Shown here piece after piece: positions 32,638-41,313 of a stretch of DNA of 47,110 nucleotides. Under the pieces are notes generated by a model. It did no database searches. It saw only the letters and a program-made list of their open reading frames with translations, and had not been told where the DNA came from. The stretch is from SZUA-521 sp041738285 (lineage in GTDB: Bacteria > Pseudomonadota > Gammaproteobacteria > Pseudomonadales > Azotimanducaceae): assembly GCA_041738285.1 (NCBI GenBank), contig JBGSQB010000095.1, forward strand, positions 1 to 47,110. The letters run 5' to 3'. Made by a program: the position numbers and the translations under genes. Each line of letters starts with the position of its first letter. Within the stretch, counting starts at the first letter, position 1.

Positions 32638-33324
32638 GTGTGCGGACGCATCAACATCCATTCAGGTCCATTGACGCTGCTGTTCGTGGACATGCTGGGT
32701 GCTGGCTATGGCGGGGATGACCGATACAACGTCGCACCGACGCTCAACGTGCCCGTGTTCAGAGAAGCCAATGGCGCGCTCGAAGCGGTGGAAATGCGGT
32801 GGTGGTTGACGCCGTACTGGTCGAAGGAAGTGTCGACCAAATACAGCATGTTCAACGCAAAGGCGGAGACCGTTAGTCAGAGCCGCGCATTCCGTGAGCC
32901 ATTCGCGCGACGGCGCTGTGTGGTTCCGATCGCGGGGTTCTACGAGTGGGCAAAGACGGCGTCCGGGAAGCAGCCGTACTACCTGCACGCTGCCGACGAT
33001 CATGGACTGATGCTCGCCGGCATCTGGGATCGCTGGCGAGGGGAAGACGCGACGATCGAGAGCTTTGCGATCATCACCACGGCAGCGGACGAGAAACTGA
33101 AGTTCGTTCACACGCGCCAGCCCGTCATGTTGTCCCGGGAAGAGAGCAGGCGCTGGCTCGATCCGGAGGCGGGCAGGGATGTACTGAATGCCTTGCTGGC
33201 CACGCACTTGCCGACCGCGCTCGAAGTCGTGCCCGTGGGCACATACGTCAACAACGCGCGCAATGAAGGTCCTCGGTGCGTCGAGCCGGTGGGCGATCCG
33301 CTTTTACTCACGCGCACTGACTAG
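32638..33324 (+). CDS. yedK: SRAP-domain protein, abasic-site DNA-protein crosslink sensor (YedK/HMCES-like)
   Basis: 228 aa. The GTG start at 32638 is decisive, because it puts Cys at position 2 (M-C-G-R), the residue that forms the covalent link to abasic sites after Met removal. N73 (MFNAKAET), E103 (GFYEW) and H158 (HTRQPVML) match N75, E105 and H160 of Escherichia coli YedK. The enzyme shields abasic sites in single-stranded DNA. Longer open reading upstream is inside the aldo/keto reductase gene and is rejected. Confidence 0.92.
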   Translation: MCGRINIHSGPLTLLFVDMLGAGYGGDDRYNVAPTLNVPVFREANGALEAVEMRWWLTPYWSKEVSTKYSMFNAKAETVSQSRAFREPFARRRCVVPIAGFYEWAKTASGKQPYYLHAADDHGLMLAGIWDRWRGEDATIESFAIITTAADEKLKFVHTRQPVMLSREESRRWLDPEAGRDVLNALLATHLPTALEVVPVGTYVNNARNEGPRCVEPVGDPLLLTRTD

Positions 33325-33329
33325 TCATA

Positions 33330-34109
33330 ATGAACTTCATGAAATCCCGCTTCGCCTTGGCATTTGCGCTGTTCGGATTGTTGCCGATGCACGTTGCATG
33401 GGCGCGCACTGAATCGCAGCAGCGTGCGCATGACCTGGTTGCCGCGGCCATCGATCTTACGCGCGGCACCACTTCCTACGCGGAAATGTCGATGATCATC
33501 CATCGCCCCGACTGGGAGCGCACGTCGACCGTCGTCGCGTGGACCCGCGGCCGCGACGATGCGCTCATCCGATTCACGGCACCGGCCAAGGATGCCGGCA
33601 ATGCGACCCTCAAAGACGGTCCGAAGATGTGGACGTTCACGCCGAAGCTGAACCGTGTAATCCGCCTGCCCTACAGCATGATGGCGCAGGATTGGGCAGG
33701 GTCGGACTTCTCCTACAACGATCTGTCCCGAACGGATGAGCTGCTGAACGAATACACCCTCGAAGTGGTCGACGAACAGAGCGTCGATGGTCACCAGGTC
33801 TATCGCATTCGCGCGACACCGCATGACGACGCACCCGTTGTCTGGGGACGCGAAGAGCTGGTGCTGCGCGATGACAATGTGCTCATGGAACAGACCTTTT
33901 TCGATCAGGACCTGAGGGCGCTCAAGCGTCTCGAGGCACTCGAGATCGGCGAGCTCGGAGGCCGCACGTTCGCAACCCGAATGCGCATGGTGAAGCTCGA
34001 CGATGCGGATCACTGGACCGAAATGCATTACGTCAACGCGAAGTTCGAGATCGAACTCGACGACGGGCTGTTCACCGTATTCGCGCTGAAGTCCGGACGC
34101 GCGCCGTGA
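33330..34109 (+). CDS. LolA-like outer-membrane lipoprotein-sorting family protein
   Basis: 259 aa; ATG 33330 or 33339. The signal peptide ends at AWA, about residue 25. The mature part has the half-barrel pattern of the LolA/LolB-like superfamily branch seen beside transporters: DDALIRFTAPAKDAGNATLKDGPKMWTFTPKLNRVIRLP, here about 80-118, then SYNDLS and GREELVLRDDNVLMEQTFFD. It is periplasmic and would carry a lipid or lipidated substrate. It starts 5 nt after the SRAP stop and overlaps the first permease by 4 nt, making it the first component of the envelope operon. Confidence 0.85.
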   Translation: MNFMKSRFALAFALFGLLPMHVAWARTESQQRAHDLVAAAIDLTRGTTSYAEMSMIIHRPDWERTSTVVAWTRGRDDALIRFTAPAKDAGNATLKDGPKMWTFTPKLNRVIRLPYSMMAQDWAGSDFSYNDLSRTDELLNEYTLEVVDEQSVDGHQVYRIRATPHDDAPVVWGREELVLRDDNVLMEQTFFDQDLRALKRLEALEIGELGGRTFATRMRMVKLDDADHWTEMHYVNAKFEIELDDGLFTVFALKSGRAP

Positions 34110-35407
34110 GCGAAGCCTCCATCGCCGTGCGCGGCGCCGGTGAGCGTGGCGTACGCGGTGGATCGCGGTTACTGCTCGTTGCATCCATTGCGCGCCGAAA
34201 CCTGGGCCGCAACTGGCGGCGCACGGGTCTTACTGCAGGCGGTATTGGCTTTGCGGTGGCGTTGCTCGCGTTCGCCATTTCAGCGCAGATCGGCAGCTAC
34301 GCGGCGATGATCGACAACGCCACCGCGCTGATGTCGAGCCACATTCAGATTCAGTTTCCCGGTTACCAGGAAGACCCGCGCATCGAACACGGCGTGGCAG
34401 ACTCGGTGGTGCTGGCGAATTCGATCCGCGGTCGCGCTGGGGTGCGCGCGGTGTCGGAGCGCGTGCTCGCGTTTACTCTGGTGTCCGCCGGCGAACGCAG
34501 CTTCGCTGGTCAGCTCGTCGGTGTCGACGTTGATCATGAACCCGAGGTTTCCAATATCCCGCACATGATCGTGACGGGACGGTACCTTCACTCTGCGGTG
34601 GTGGGTGATGATGGCGTGGTCGAGGCATTCGTGGGCGCTGGCGTTGCCCGCAATCTCGGTGTCAGTGTGGGCGATGAGATCGTGCTGCTCGGCACGGATT
34701 CGGTCGGTGGTGTGGCAGCGCTGGTGACGCGCCTGGTTGGAATTTTCAGCACCGGCCAGGCGGATGTCGATCGCTTTCTCATCGAAGTGCCGATCGAAGC
34801 AGTGCGGGAAGCGTTCGCGCTCGAAGGCCACGCGCATGCCGTCGTTGTGCGCACGCAGGATGTGACGACGGCGCCGGACATAGCCGCGAGCCTGCGCACG
34901 ATCGTCGACGGCAACACGCTACTCGAATGGCAACAACTGGTGCCGGAGCTGCAGCAGGCGATCGATCTCGATCGCGTGAGCGGACGGTTCTTCTACGCAA
35001 TCCTCGCGCTCATCGTGACGTTCAGTATCGTCAACACGTTCATCATGCTCGTGTTCGAGCGCACGCGTGAGTTCGGCATGCTGCTGGCGATCGGGATGCG
35101 GCCCTGGGCGATCATCGGCATGCTTCAGCTTGAGGCGTTGTGGTTGTCGCTGCTCGGAGTCGTGGGCGGACTCGCAGTGTCGATTCCGCTCATACTGTGG
35201 GTCGCGAGCGTCGGCATTCCGCTCGGCGAAGACGCGGGTGCCATGATGGCGGCATTTCACATGCCCGATCGGTTCTATACGGCATTCGCCATGGAGGCGA
35301 TCGTGCCACCTTCAGTGACGATGATCATCGCGACACTGTTTGCAGCAGTTATCGGTTCTCTGCGCGTGCTGCGCCTTCGCCCGATGGAGGCGCTGCGTGC
35401 CACTTGA
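34106..35407 (+). CDS. FtsX-family ABC permease 1 (LolC/MacB fold)
   Basis: 433 aa from GTG 34106, overlapping the LolA-like stop (GTGA). One membrane helix is at about residues 39-62, a large periplasmic domain spans about 63-290, and three helices follow near 295-318, 350-372 and 403-425, the MacB/LolCE topology. FERTREFGMLLAIGMRP is the FtsX coupling-helix region. It is closely similar to the next permease, including matching ARNLGVSVGDE and ARNLGASVGDE segments, which indicates a tandem duplication. Confidence 0.9.
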   Translation: MSEASIAVRGAGERGVRGGSRLLLVASIARRNLGRNWRRTGLTAGGIGFAVALLAFAISAQIGSYAAMIDNATALMSSHIQIQFPGYQEDPRIEHGVADSVVLANSIRGRAGVRAVSERVLAFTLVSAGERSFAGQLVGVDVDHEPEVSNIPHMIVTGRYLHSAVVGDDGVVEAFVGAGVARNLGVSVGDEIVLLGTDSVGGVAALVTRLVGIFSTGQADVDRFLIEVPIEAVREAFALEGHAHAVVVRTQDVTTAPDIAASLRTIVDGNTLLEWQQLVPELQQAIDLDRVSGRFFYAILALIVTFSIVNTFIMLVFERTREFGMLLAIGMRPWAIIGMLQLEALWLSLLGVVGGLAVSIPLILWVASVGIPLGEDAGAMMAAFHMPDRFYTAFAMEAIVPPSVTMIIATLFAAVIGSLRVLRLRPMEALRAT

Positions 35408-36668
35408 ATCGAGTGCAATCGAAGTGACGCCCCCCCAGTCGTTGGCGCCGCGCATGCCGTTGATCGGCGCCATTGCATGGCGCAACCTCTGGCGCAATCG
35501 ACGTCGCACGTGGCTCACCAGTGGCGGCATCGCATTCGCGATATTTCTGATGGTCGTGGCGCGTTCGTTGCAGGTCGGCGTGTTCGACACCATGACCGAC
35601 AACACGACGGCTATGCTGACCGGTCATGCGCAACTGCAACATCCGGAATTCATGGATGACCCGGCGCTGCGCCACACGGTGACCGATGCCTCGGCGGTTG
35701 CGCGCGCGATCGCCGAACGATTCGGCGTCCGTGCGGTTGCCGAACGCGGCGTTGCATTCGCACTGGTATCGGTGGGTGAGAAGAGTTTCGGTGCTCAGGT
35801 CATCGGTGTCGATCCGCCTGCGGAGCAGTCGCTCTCGAGTCTGCCAGGCGCCGTTCGCGAAGGTCGATACCTCGAGTCTGGCGATGATGTGGTCGTTGGC
35901 GCTGCGCTTGCCCGCAATCTCGGCGCCAGCGTGGGCGATGAGTTGGTGATCCTCGGCAGTACGCGCGACGGCGGCATCGCCGCCTTTGCAGGCACGATCG
36001 CGGGGATCGTCGTGACGGGCGTTGCGGATGTCGATCGCTCGGTGCTGCAGATCACGCTGACGGCATTTCAGGAAGCATTCGAGCTCGGTGATGAAGCCCA
36101 CATGATCGTGGTGCGCATGAACGCCCTGGGTGAGGTCCCGAGTTTGATCGCCCGACCTGCAGGCAACGGCCTGATCTGGCGCCCATGGCAGGATCTGCTG
36201 CCCGAGGTGGAGCAGATGATCCAAATCAAGCAGCAGGGCTCCTTCATCATGTTCGGGATTGTGGCGCTGCTCATCATGTTCAGTGTGTTCAATACCTTCG
36301 CCATGGTGGTGTACGAGCGCGTCCGCGAATTCGGCATGTTGATGGCGCTCGGCATGAAACCACTGCGCGTGCTCGGCATGCTGGAACTGGAAGCCGTGTG
36401 GCTGACGTTGTTCGGCGTCGGCATCGGCGGTGCGCTCGCGGTCGCGCTGGTGGTGGTGCTGGCGGCCGTTGGGATTCCACTCGGCGCGGATATTGGCGCA
36501 GTGTTTGCGAGTCTCAACCTGCCTGATCGTGTGTATCCCTCGTTGTCGCTGTCGACCCTCTTGGGAGGCGCGATTGCGATGCTGCTGATCGTGCCATTGG
36601 CCGGTCTTCTTGCCGCGTTGCGGGTGCTGAGGCTCTCACCCGTCACTGCGCTGCGTGAATCGACATGA
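35397..36668 (+). CDS. FtsX-family ABC permease 2 (tandem paralogue of permease 1)
   Basis: 423 aa from GTG 35397, which has GGAGG 6 nt upstream and overlaps permease 1 by 11 nt; ATG 35454 is a shorter alternative. It has the same four-helix layout with a periplasmic domain. YERVREFGMLMALGMKP marks the coupling region. Nucleotide similarity to permease 1 is visible by eye around 35890-35950. The stop overlaps permease 3 (ATGA). Confidence 0.9.
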   Translation: MPLESSAIEVTPPQSLAPRMPLIGAIAWRNLWRNRRRTWLTSGGIAFAIFLMVVARSLQVGVFDTMTDNTTAMLTGHAQLQHPEFMDDPALRHTVTDASAVARAIAERFGVRAVAERGVAFALVSVGEKSFGAQVIGVDPPAEQSLSSLPGAVREGRYLESGDDVVVGAALARNLGASVGDELVILGSTRDGGIAAFAGTIAGIVVTGVADVDRSVLQITLTAFQEAFELGDEAHMIVVRMNALGEVPSLIARPAGNGLIWRPWQDLLPEVEQMIQIKQQGSFIMFGIVALLIMFSVFNTFAMVVYERVREFGMLMALGMKPLRVLGMLELEAVWLTLFGVGIGGALAVALVVVLAAVGIPLGADIGAVFASLNLPDRVYPSLSLSTLLGGAIAMLLIVPLAGLLAALRVLRLSPVTALREST

Positions 36669-37891
36669 GTATGCCGCTACCCCTCCTGGTGCAGCTGAGC
36701 TGGCGCAATCTGTGGCGGGCACGGCGGCGCAACCTGATTCTGATATCGACAATCGTGTTTGCGGTTGGCGCCGTCGTGCTCAATAACGCGCTGATTCGCG
36801 GATTTCAATATGACATGCGTGATGATGCGGTGCGTAATCTCACGGGCCACATCAAGGTGCTCGCGCCCGGATACCGCGACGATCCGTCGATCATGCAGAG
36901 CTTCGAGCTCGGCAGCGACTGGAGGCCGGACGTCGCCGACTCGCAGCTCATGGGCTGGACACGGCGCGTCGTGGTGCCGGCTGTAGTGATGTCGGAGCGC
37001 GAAACGCGCGGCATCAACCTGGTTGGCATCGATCCGGGTGATGAACGCGACATCTCGTTCATTGGTGGCGCGTCGATCGCCGGTGAAGGGTTGAAGGACG
37101 TTGGTGACAGTCGTTTGCTGATGGGCGCCGAGCTTGCGGATCAGCTGTCAACGAAACTCAATCGGCGTGTGGTGGTGATCACGCAAGGCGCCGATGGTCT
37201 CAACCGCGAGGCGGGCTTTCGGATCGCTGGCGTGTTCGATGCGGAAGGTACCGCGCTCGAAAAGGCCTATGCATTTACCGGCCGCGTGGCGCTGCAGAAG
37301 CTGCTTGATACCAATGCGGTGACCGAGGTCTCCATCCGTCTGAACGATGCGGCCAGCGAACCCACCGTGGGTGCCCGCATGACTGCGCACTTCCATGATC
37401 TGGAGGTCAAGGGTTGGCGCGATCTCGAGCCACTCGCGGCTGCGATGTTCGAATTCGTGGACGTTTCGATTCTGATCATGTTCGTCATCGTCATGCTTGC
37501 GCTCGCCTTCGGTCTCGTGAACACATTGATCACCGCCGTCATGGAGCGCGTGCGCGAGTTCGGGATGCTGCGGGCGATCGGCATGAGACCTGCGCAGATC
37601 GTGGCCCAGGTATTGATCGAATCATCGCTCGTAATGCTGCTCGGGCTGAGCATCGGAATCATGGTCGGATTGGGACTGACGGCCTACTTTGCCGATGGCA
37701 TTGACCTGTCGTCGTTCGCGCAAGGCATGGAGATGGTCGGCATGCGCTCCAAACTCGTACCGCGGCTGATGATGGAGGACGTCATCGTCGTTGCCGTGAT
37801 ATCCGTGGTGCTCGGCCTGCTCGGTAGTGCCTATCCAGCGTGGCGCGCGGTCAAGGTGAAGCCGCTCGAGGCGCTCCGAAGGGGAACCTGA
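36665..37891 (+). CDS. FtsX-family ABC permease 3 (more divergent)
   Basis: 408 aa. The helix layout is the same as in permeases 1 and 2 (first helix about 24-44, last three from about 265). The N-terminus SWRNLWRARRRNLILISTIVFAVGAVVLNN is typical of LolE/MacB-like subunits, as is MERVREFGMLRAIGMRP, but the periplasmic domain is only distantly similar to the other two. The final PAWRAVKVKPLEALR fits the family. It overlaps the ATPase start by one base (TGATG). Three permeases to one ATPase imply more than one heterodimer or a non-standard complex. Confidence 0.9.
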   Translation: MSMPLPLLVQLSWRNLWRARRRNLILISTIVFAVGAVVLNNALIRGFQYDMRDDAVRNLTGHIKVLAPGYRDDPSIMQSFELGSDWRPDVADSQLMGWTRRVVVPAVVMSERETRGINLVGIDPGDERDISFIGGASIAGEGLKDVGDSRLLMGAELADQLSTKLNRRVVVITQGADGLNREAGFRIAGVFDAEGTALEKAYAFTGRVALQKLLDTNAVTEVSIRLNDAASEPTVGARMTAHFHDLEVKGWRDLEPLAAAMFEFVDVSILIMFVIVMLALAFGLVNTLITAVMERVREFGMLRAIGMRPAQIVAQVLIESSLVMLLGLSIGIMVGLGLTAYFADGIDLSSFAQGMEMVGMRSKLVPRLMMEDVIVVAVISVVLGLLGSAYPAWRAVKVKPLEALRRGT

Positions 37892-38598
37892 TGAACAGTG
37901 AAAATGTAGTGGTCGAGTGCCGGCAACTGTCGCGCATCTACGAAGGAGAGGGGGTGCCGGTGAAGGCCCTCGATGGCGTGGACTTTTCCGTGGCGCGGGG
38001 CGACTTCGTCAGCCTCGCAGGTCCTTCCGGTTCGGGTAAGTCGACGCTTCTGAATGTCATCGGCGGGCTCGATCAGCCGACATCCGGCAGCGTCTTTGTC
38101 GACGGTGTGGATCTTTCGACTCTGCGTCAGGCGGCTCTTGCGGACCTGCGGCTGCGCAAGATCGGTTTCGTGTTCCAGTCCTACAACCTCATTCCGGTGC
38201 TGTCGGCGGCAGAGAACGTCGAGTTCATCATGCAGTTGCAGGGTGTGGGCGCAGCGGAACGGCGGCGCCGTGCGACTGACATGCTCGATACGCTGGGACT
38301 TGCCGATCTCGGCAACCGCCGCCCAGGGGAACTGTCGGGCGGCCAGCAGCAGCGCGTGGCGGTGGCCCGGGCCATCGTCACCCATCCCGTGCTGCTGCTT
38401 GCTGATGAGCCGAGCGCGAATCTCGATTCCAAGACCACCAAGGAGCTGCTGGAACTGCTGCGTACGATCAATCGGCAGCATGGCGTCACGATCGTGACCG
38501 CCACCCATGATCAGATGGTGATGTCCTACGCCCAGCGGCAGGTGCACCTGCGTGATGGCCGCATCGAATCGGACCAGCGCGTTGCGGCTGCGGCCTGA
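37891..38598 (+). CDS. ABC transporter ATPase (LolD/MacB-type)
   Basis: 235 aa. The Walker A is GPSGSGKST (44-52), the Q-loop is FVFQSYNLIP (Q96), the signature is LSGGQQQR (148-155), the Walker B is LLLADEPS (168-175) and the H-loop is in TATHDQ (near 209). Length and sequence fit the LolD/MacB ATPases that power FtsX-type mechanotransmission permeases. It is the only ATPase for the three adjacent permeases. The downstream barrel gene starts inside its 3' end. Confidence 0.94.
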   Translation: MNSENVVVECRQLSRIYEGEGVPVKALDGVDFSVARGDFVSLAGPSGSGKSTLLNVIGGLDQPTSGSVFVDGVDLSTLRQAALADLRLRKIGFVFQSYNLIPVLSAAENVEFIMQLQGVGAAERRRRATDMLDTLGLADLGNRRPGELSGGQQQRVAVARAIVTHPVLLLADEPSANLDSKTTKELLELLRTINRQHGVTIVTATHDQMVMSYAQRQVHLRDGRIESDQRVAAAA

Positions 38599-39832
38599 TC
38601 TTTTACTGATTGTTGCGATCATTCCGCTCGGCACGCATGCGACGGAACTCGATCTGCGCTTCAAGGCGTTCGGCAGCACTGCAATGCTGCCCGAAGACGA
38701 TCTGCAGCGAGCCCTCGATGGCACGCCGGCGCAGGATGGCAGTCTCGATGCGCGCTTGATGATCGAAGAACAGCGCGGCAGCTGGCGGGTCATTGGCCAC
38801 GTCGATACCGTCTATGAAGGTGGGGACTCGTTTGGATTCAGCAATGCGCCCCAGAACAGACTCGATCAAACACCATCCGACGACGACAGTCGGTTCATGG
38901 ACCTCACCTGGACGGTTGAAGATGGCGATCGCTACCGCGCTTATCAGCGTGTCGATCGGCTGGCGGTTGCATATCGGCATGGCAACTGGGGTGTGACCAT
39001 GGGGCGGCAAGCCGTGAGCTGGGGCAGCGGCCTCGTGTTCCAGCCCATGGACTTGTTCTCTCCATTTGCGCCGACCGCAGTCGATCGCGACTACAAGGCG
39101 GGCGATGACGTGCTGATGTTCGATCGATTGAGCGGGGGCGGTAGCGACCTGCAGCTACTGGCGGTGCTCCGACGCGACGACCAAGGTGAGCGAGACGCGA
39201 GCGAGGGGTCCGTCGGTGGCAAGTTCCACATGCTGTTCGGCGAGCAGGATCTCGAGTTCATCGCCGGACGTCACTATCGCGATGTTGTGATTGGCGCGAG
39301 CCTGCGTATGCCGCTCGGCACTGCATTGATGCGAACGGATTGGCTGGTTACCGATCTCGATGACGGTGGCGTCGAAGTGTCGGGTATTGTCAATGTCGAC
39401 TACAGCTTCGATTGGCTCGGCAATAGCTGGTACGTGTTCGCCGAGTACTATCGCAACGGCTTCGGTGTGTCGCACAAACCCGTGGACCTGACGCGCTTAC
39501 CGGACGCGCTCGTTGCGCGGCTTGCGCGCGGCGAAGTGTTCACGCTGATGAAGGACTACACGGCCCTTGGCGCGCAGGTGCAATGGCATCCGCTGCTGAT
39601 GCACTCGACCACGCTGATCACGAACCTGCACGACTCATCGAGCCTGCTGCAGACATCGGCATCGTTCGATGCTGGCGATGCAATGCGCATTGAAGCCGGC
39701 GCGGTTGTGCCGCTCGGCCGTCCCGGCGATGAATACGGGGGCATCAACCTGCCGCCGCTTGCGCCCGGAGCCGCGCCGCTGACCACCGGTGGCGCGACGC
39801 AGCTCTACGCACGGTTCGTCTATTACTTCTAG
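38555..39832 (+). CDS. Outer-membrane beta-barrel protein, DUF1302-like
   Basis: 425 aa if ATG 38555 is used; TTG 38582 would give a shorter start. A signal peptide (LLLIVAIIPLGTHA) precedes a region rich in alternating beta strands. VTMGRQAVSWGSGLVFQPMDLFSPF, here about residues 147-170, recalls the GRQ-W-G core of DUF1302 barrels, and the C-terminus YARFVYYF ends in Phe, as BAM substrates do. It overlaps the ATPase gene and is the last gene of the envelope operon. It probably forms the outer-membrane portion of the transport system. Confidence 0.8.
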   Translation: MAASNRTSALRLRPDLLLIVAIIPLGTHATELDLRFKAFGSTAMLPEDDLQRALDGTPAQDGSLDARLMIEEQRGSWRVIGHVDTVYEGGDSFGFSNAPQNRLDQTPSDDDSRFMDLTWTVEDGDRYRAYQRVDRLAVAYRHGNWGVTMGRQAVSWGSGLVFQPMDLFSPFAPTAVDRDYKAGDDVLMFDRLSGGGSDLQLLAVLRRDDQGERDASEGSVGGKFHMLFGEQDLEFIAGRHYRDVVIGASLRMPLGTALMRTDWLVTDLDDGGVEVSGIVNVDYSFDWLGNSWYVFAEYYRNGFGVSHKPVDLTRLPDALVARLARGEVFTLMKDYTALGAQVQWHPLLMHSTTLITNLHDSSSLLQTSASFDAGDAMRIEAGAVVPLGRPGDEYGGINLPPLAPGAAPLTTGGATQLYARFVYYF

Positions 39833-39840
39833 ATTCGCGG

Positions 39841-39923
39841 GAAATAGGGGACAGTTGACCTATTTCGCGCTTCGCACCAGGTCGAGCCGCCATTGCCAAC
39901 TGCGAAATAGGTCAACTGTCCCC
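39841..39923. repeat. GGGACAGT palindrome R4 between convergent genes
   Basis: A 22-bp perfect inverted repeat (39847-39868 and 39902-39923), GGGGACAGTTGACC plus TATTTCGC, extended on the left by GAAATAG. The loop of 33 nt differs from that of R1, although the arms are identical. TTGTTCAGGTTCG, the module seen in R3, follows at 39933-39945. The element lies between the barrel stop (39832) and the dehydrogenase stop (39953) and is a likely terminator for both. Confidence 0.85.
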
Positions 39924-39952
39924 TGTTTCCCTTTGTTCAGGTTCGCTGGGTT

Positions 39953-41185
39953 CTACCAGGGCGCGGTGCGCGGCTCGTCCTTGTCCGGGTAGCGGCCGAT
40001 TTCCATACGTGCTACCGAGCGACGATGAACTTCGTCCGGACCGTCCGCCAGACGCAGCGTGCGCATGCTGGCGTACATCTTGGCCAACGGAAACACTTGC
40101 GAAACGCCGGCACCGCCGTGCATCTGAATGGCGTCGTCGATGACCTGCAGTGCGATGTTGGGTACAGCGACCTTGATTTGCGCGATTTCGCTGCGCGCGA
40201 CCTTGTTGCCGACGGTGTCCATCATCCACGCCGCCTTGAGGGTCAGGAGGCGCGCCATCTCGATGTTGATGCGCGCATCGGCGATTTTGTCGAGGTTGCC
40301 GCCGAGATCGATCAGCCGCTTGCCGAATGCTTCCCGTGAAACACTGCGCCGGCACATGAGTCCGAGCGCACGTTCGGCGACGCCAATCGAGCGCATGCAG
40401 TGGTGAATGCGACCCGGTCCGAGTCGGCCCTGTGCGATCTCGAAGCCGCGACCTGAGCCGAGAATCATGTTCTCTTTGGGCACGCGCACGTTGGTGAACT
40501 TGACGTGGCCATGGCCATGCGGCGCATCGTCGTAGCCGAACACCGTCTGCATCATCAGCACATCGATGCCGGCGGTGTCGCGTGGCACCAGAATCTGTGA
40601 TTGACGCGAATGGCGCGGCGCGTCCGGGTCGGTCACGCACATCACGATCAGAATTTTGCAGCGTGGATCGCCGATGCCGGACGACCACCACTTCTGGCCG
40701 TTGAGCACCCACTCATCGCCATCCAGGCGTGCTTCGAGGGAGATGTTGGTCGCGTCGCTCGACGCCACCAGCGGCTCGGTCATGCAGAAAGCTGAACGCA
40801 TCTTGCCTTCGAGCAGCGGCTGCAGCCATTCCTTCTTCTGCGCTTCGGTGCCGTAGCGCTCGATGACTTCCATATTGCCGGTGTCGGGCGCGGCGCAGTT
40901 GAACACTTCGCTCGACATCGGGTACATGCCCATGATCTCCGCGAGATGGGCGTAGTCGACGTTGTTGAGACCGGCGCCGCGTTCGCTATGCGGCAGGAAG
41001 AAGTTCCACAGGCCGCGCTTCTTAGCCCGTTCCTTGAGCTCTTCCATGATCGGCGTTTCGCACCAGCGACCGCCAGCTTCGATCTGTTCGGCGAACGTGC
41101 GCTCGTTCGGCACGATGTTCTCTTCGATGAAAGCGATGATGTCGTTGCGCAGCGGTTTGACGCGCTCCGAGATACCCAGATCCAT
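39953..41185 (-). CDS. Acyl-CoA dehydrogenase, ACAD10/11-like group
   Basis: 410 aa; AGGGGGAAGT precedes ATG 41185. Segments FCMTEPLVASSDATNI, VLNGQKWWSSGIGDP, GPGRIHHCMRSIGVAERAL, FGKRLIDLGGNLDKIADARINIE and QMHGGAGVSQVFPLA are characteristic of the ACAD10/11 C-terminal domain type, which handles (phosphorylated) hydroxyacyl-CoAs or ordinary acyl-CoAs. Unlike eukaryotic ACAD10/11, no kinase domain is fused, but APH-fold kinases are encoded elsewhere in the window. It is transcribed divergently from a histidine phosphatase-acyl-CoA synthetase pair. Confidence 0.92.
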   Translation of the reverse strand: MDLGISERVKPLRNDIIAFIEENIVPNERTFAEQIEAGGRWCETPIMEELKERAKKRGLWNFFLPHSERGAGLNNVDYAHLAEIMGMYPMSSEVFNCAAPDTGNMEVIERYGTEAQKKEWLQPLLEGKMRSAFCMTEPLVASSDATNISLEARLDGDEWVLNGQKWWSSGIGDPRCKILIVMCVTDPDAPRHSRQSQILVPRDTAGIDVLMMQTVFGYDDAPHGHGHVKFTNVRVPKENMILGSGRGFEIAQGRLGPGRIHHCMRSIGVAERALGLMCRRSVSREAFGKRLIDLGGNLDKIADARINIEMARLLTLKAAWMMDTVGNKVARSEIAQIKVAVPNIALQVIDDAIQMHGGAGVSQVFPLAKMYASMRTLRLADGPDEVHRRSVARMEIGRYPDKDEPRTAPW

Positions 41186-41273
41186 ACTTCCCCCTTATTC
41201 CAGATCGGTGTTGTTGTCGGCCACGAGCGATGCATTGACGCAAAGGCTTGTAGCCAAGTGAGGGTTGGGGATA

Positions 41274-41291
41274 CTAATACACTCGAATTAG
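41274..41291. promoter_or_regulatory. CTAAT-N8-ATTAG inverted repeat in the divergent region
   Basis: A short palindrome lies 23 nt before the histidine phosphatase start in the 128-bp gap between it and the dehydrogenase. Its size and position suit a repressor operator (for example TetR- or GntR-type). No regulator gene is adjacent, and I cannot place convincing -35/-10 elements. GAGGGG at 41301-41306 is the phosphatase ribosome binding site. Confidence 0.3.
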
Positions 41292-41313
41292 ACACGCTAT
41301 GAGGGGTAGCCGA

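Noticed and set aside
41299..41313. Upstream ATG as start of the histidine phosphatase
   Set aside because: It overlaps the GAGGGG ribosome binding site that serves ATG 41314.
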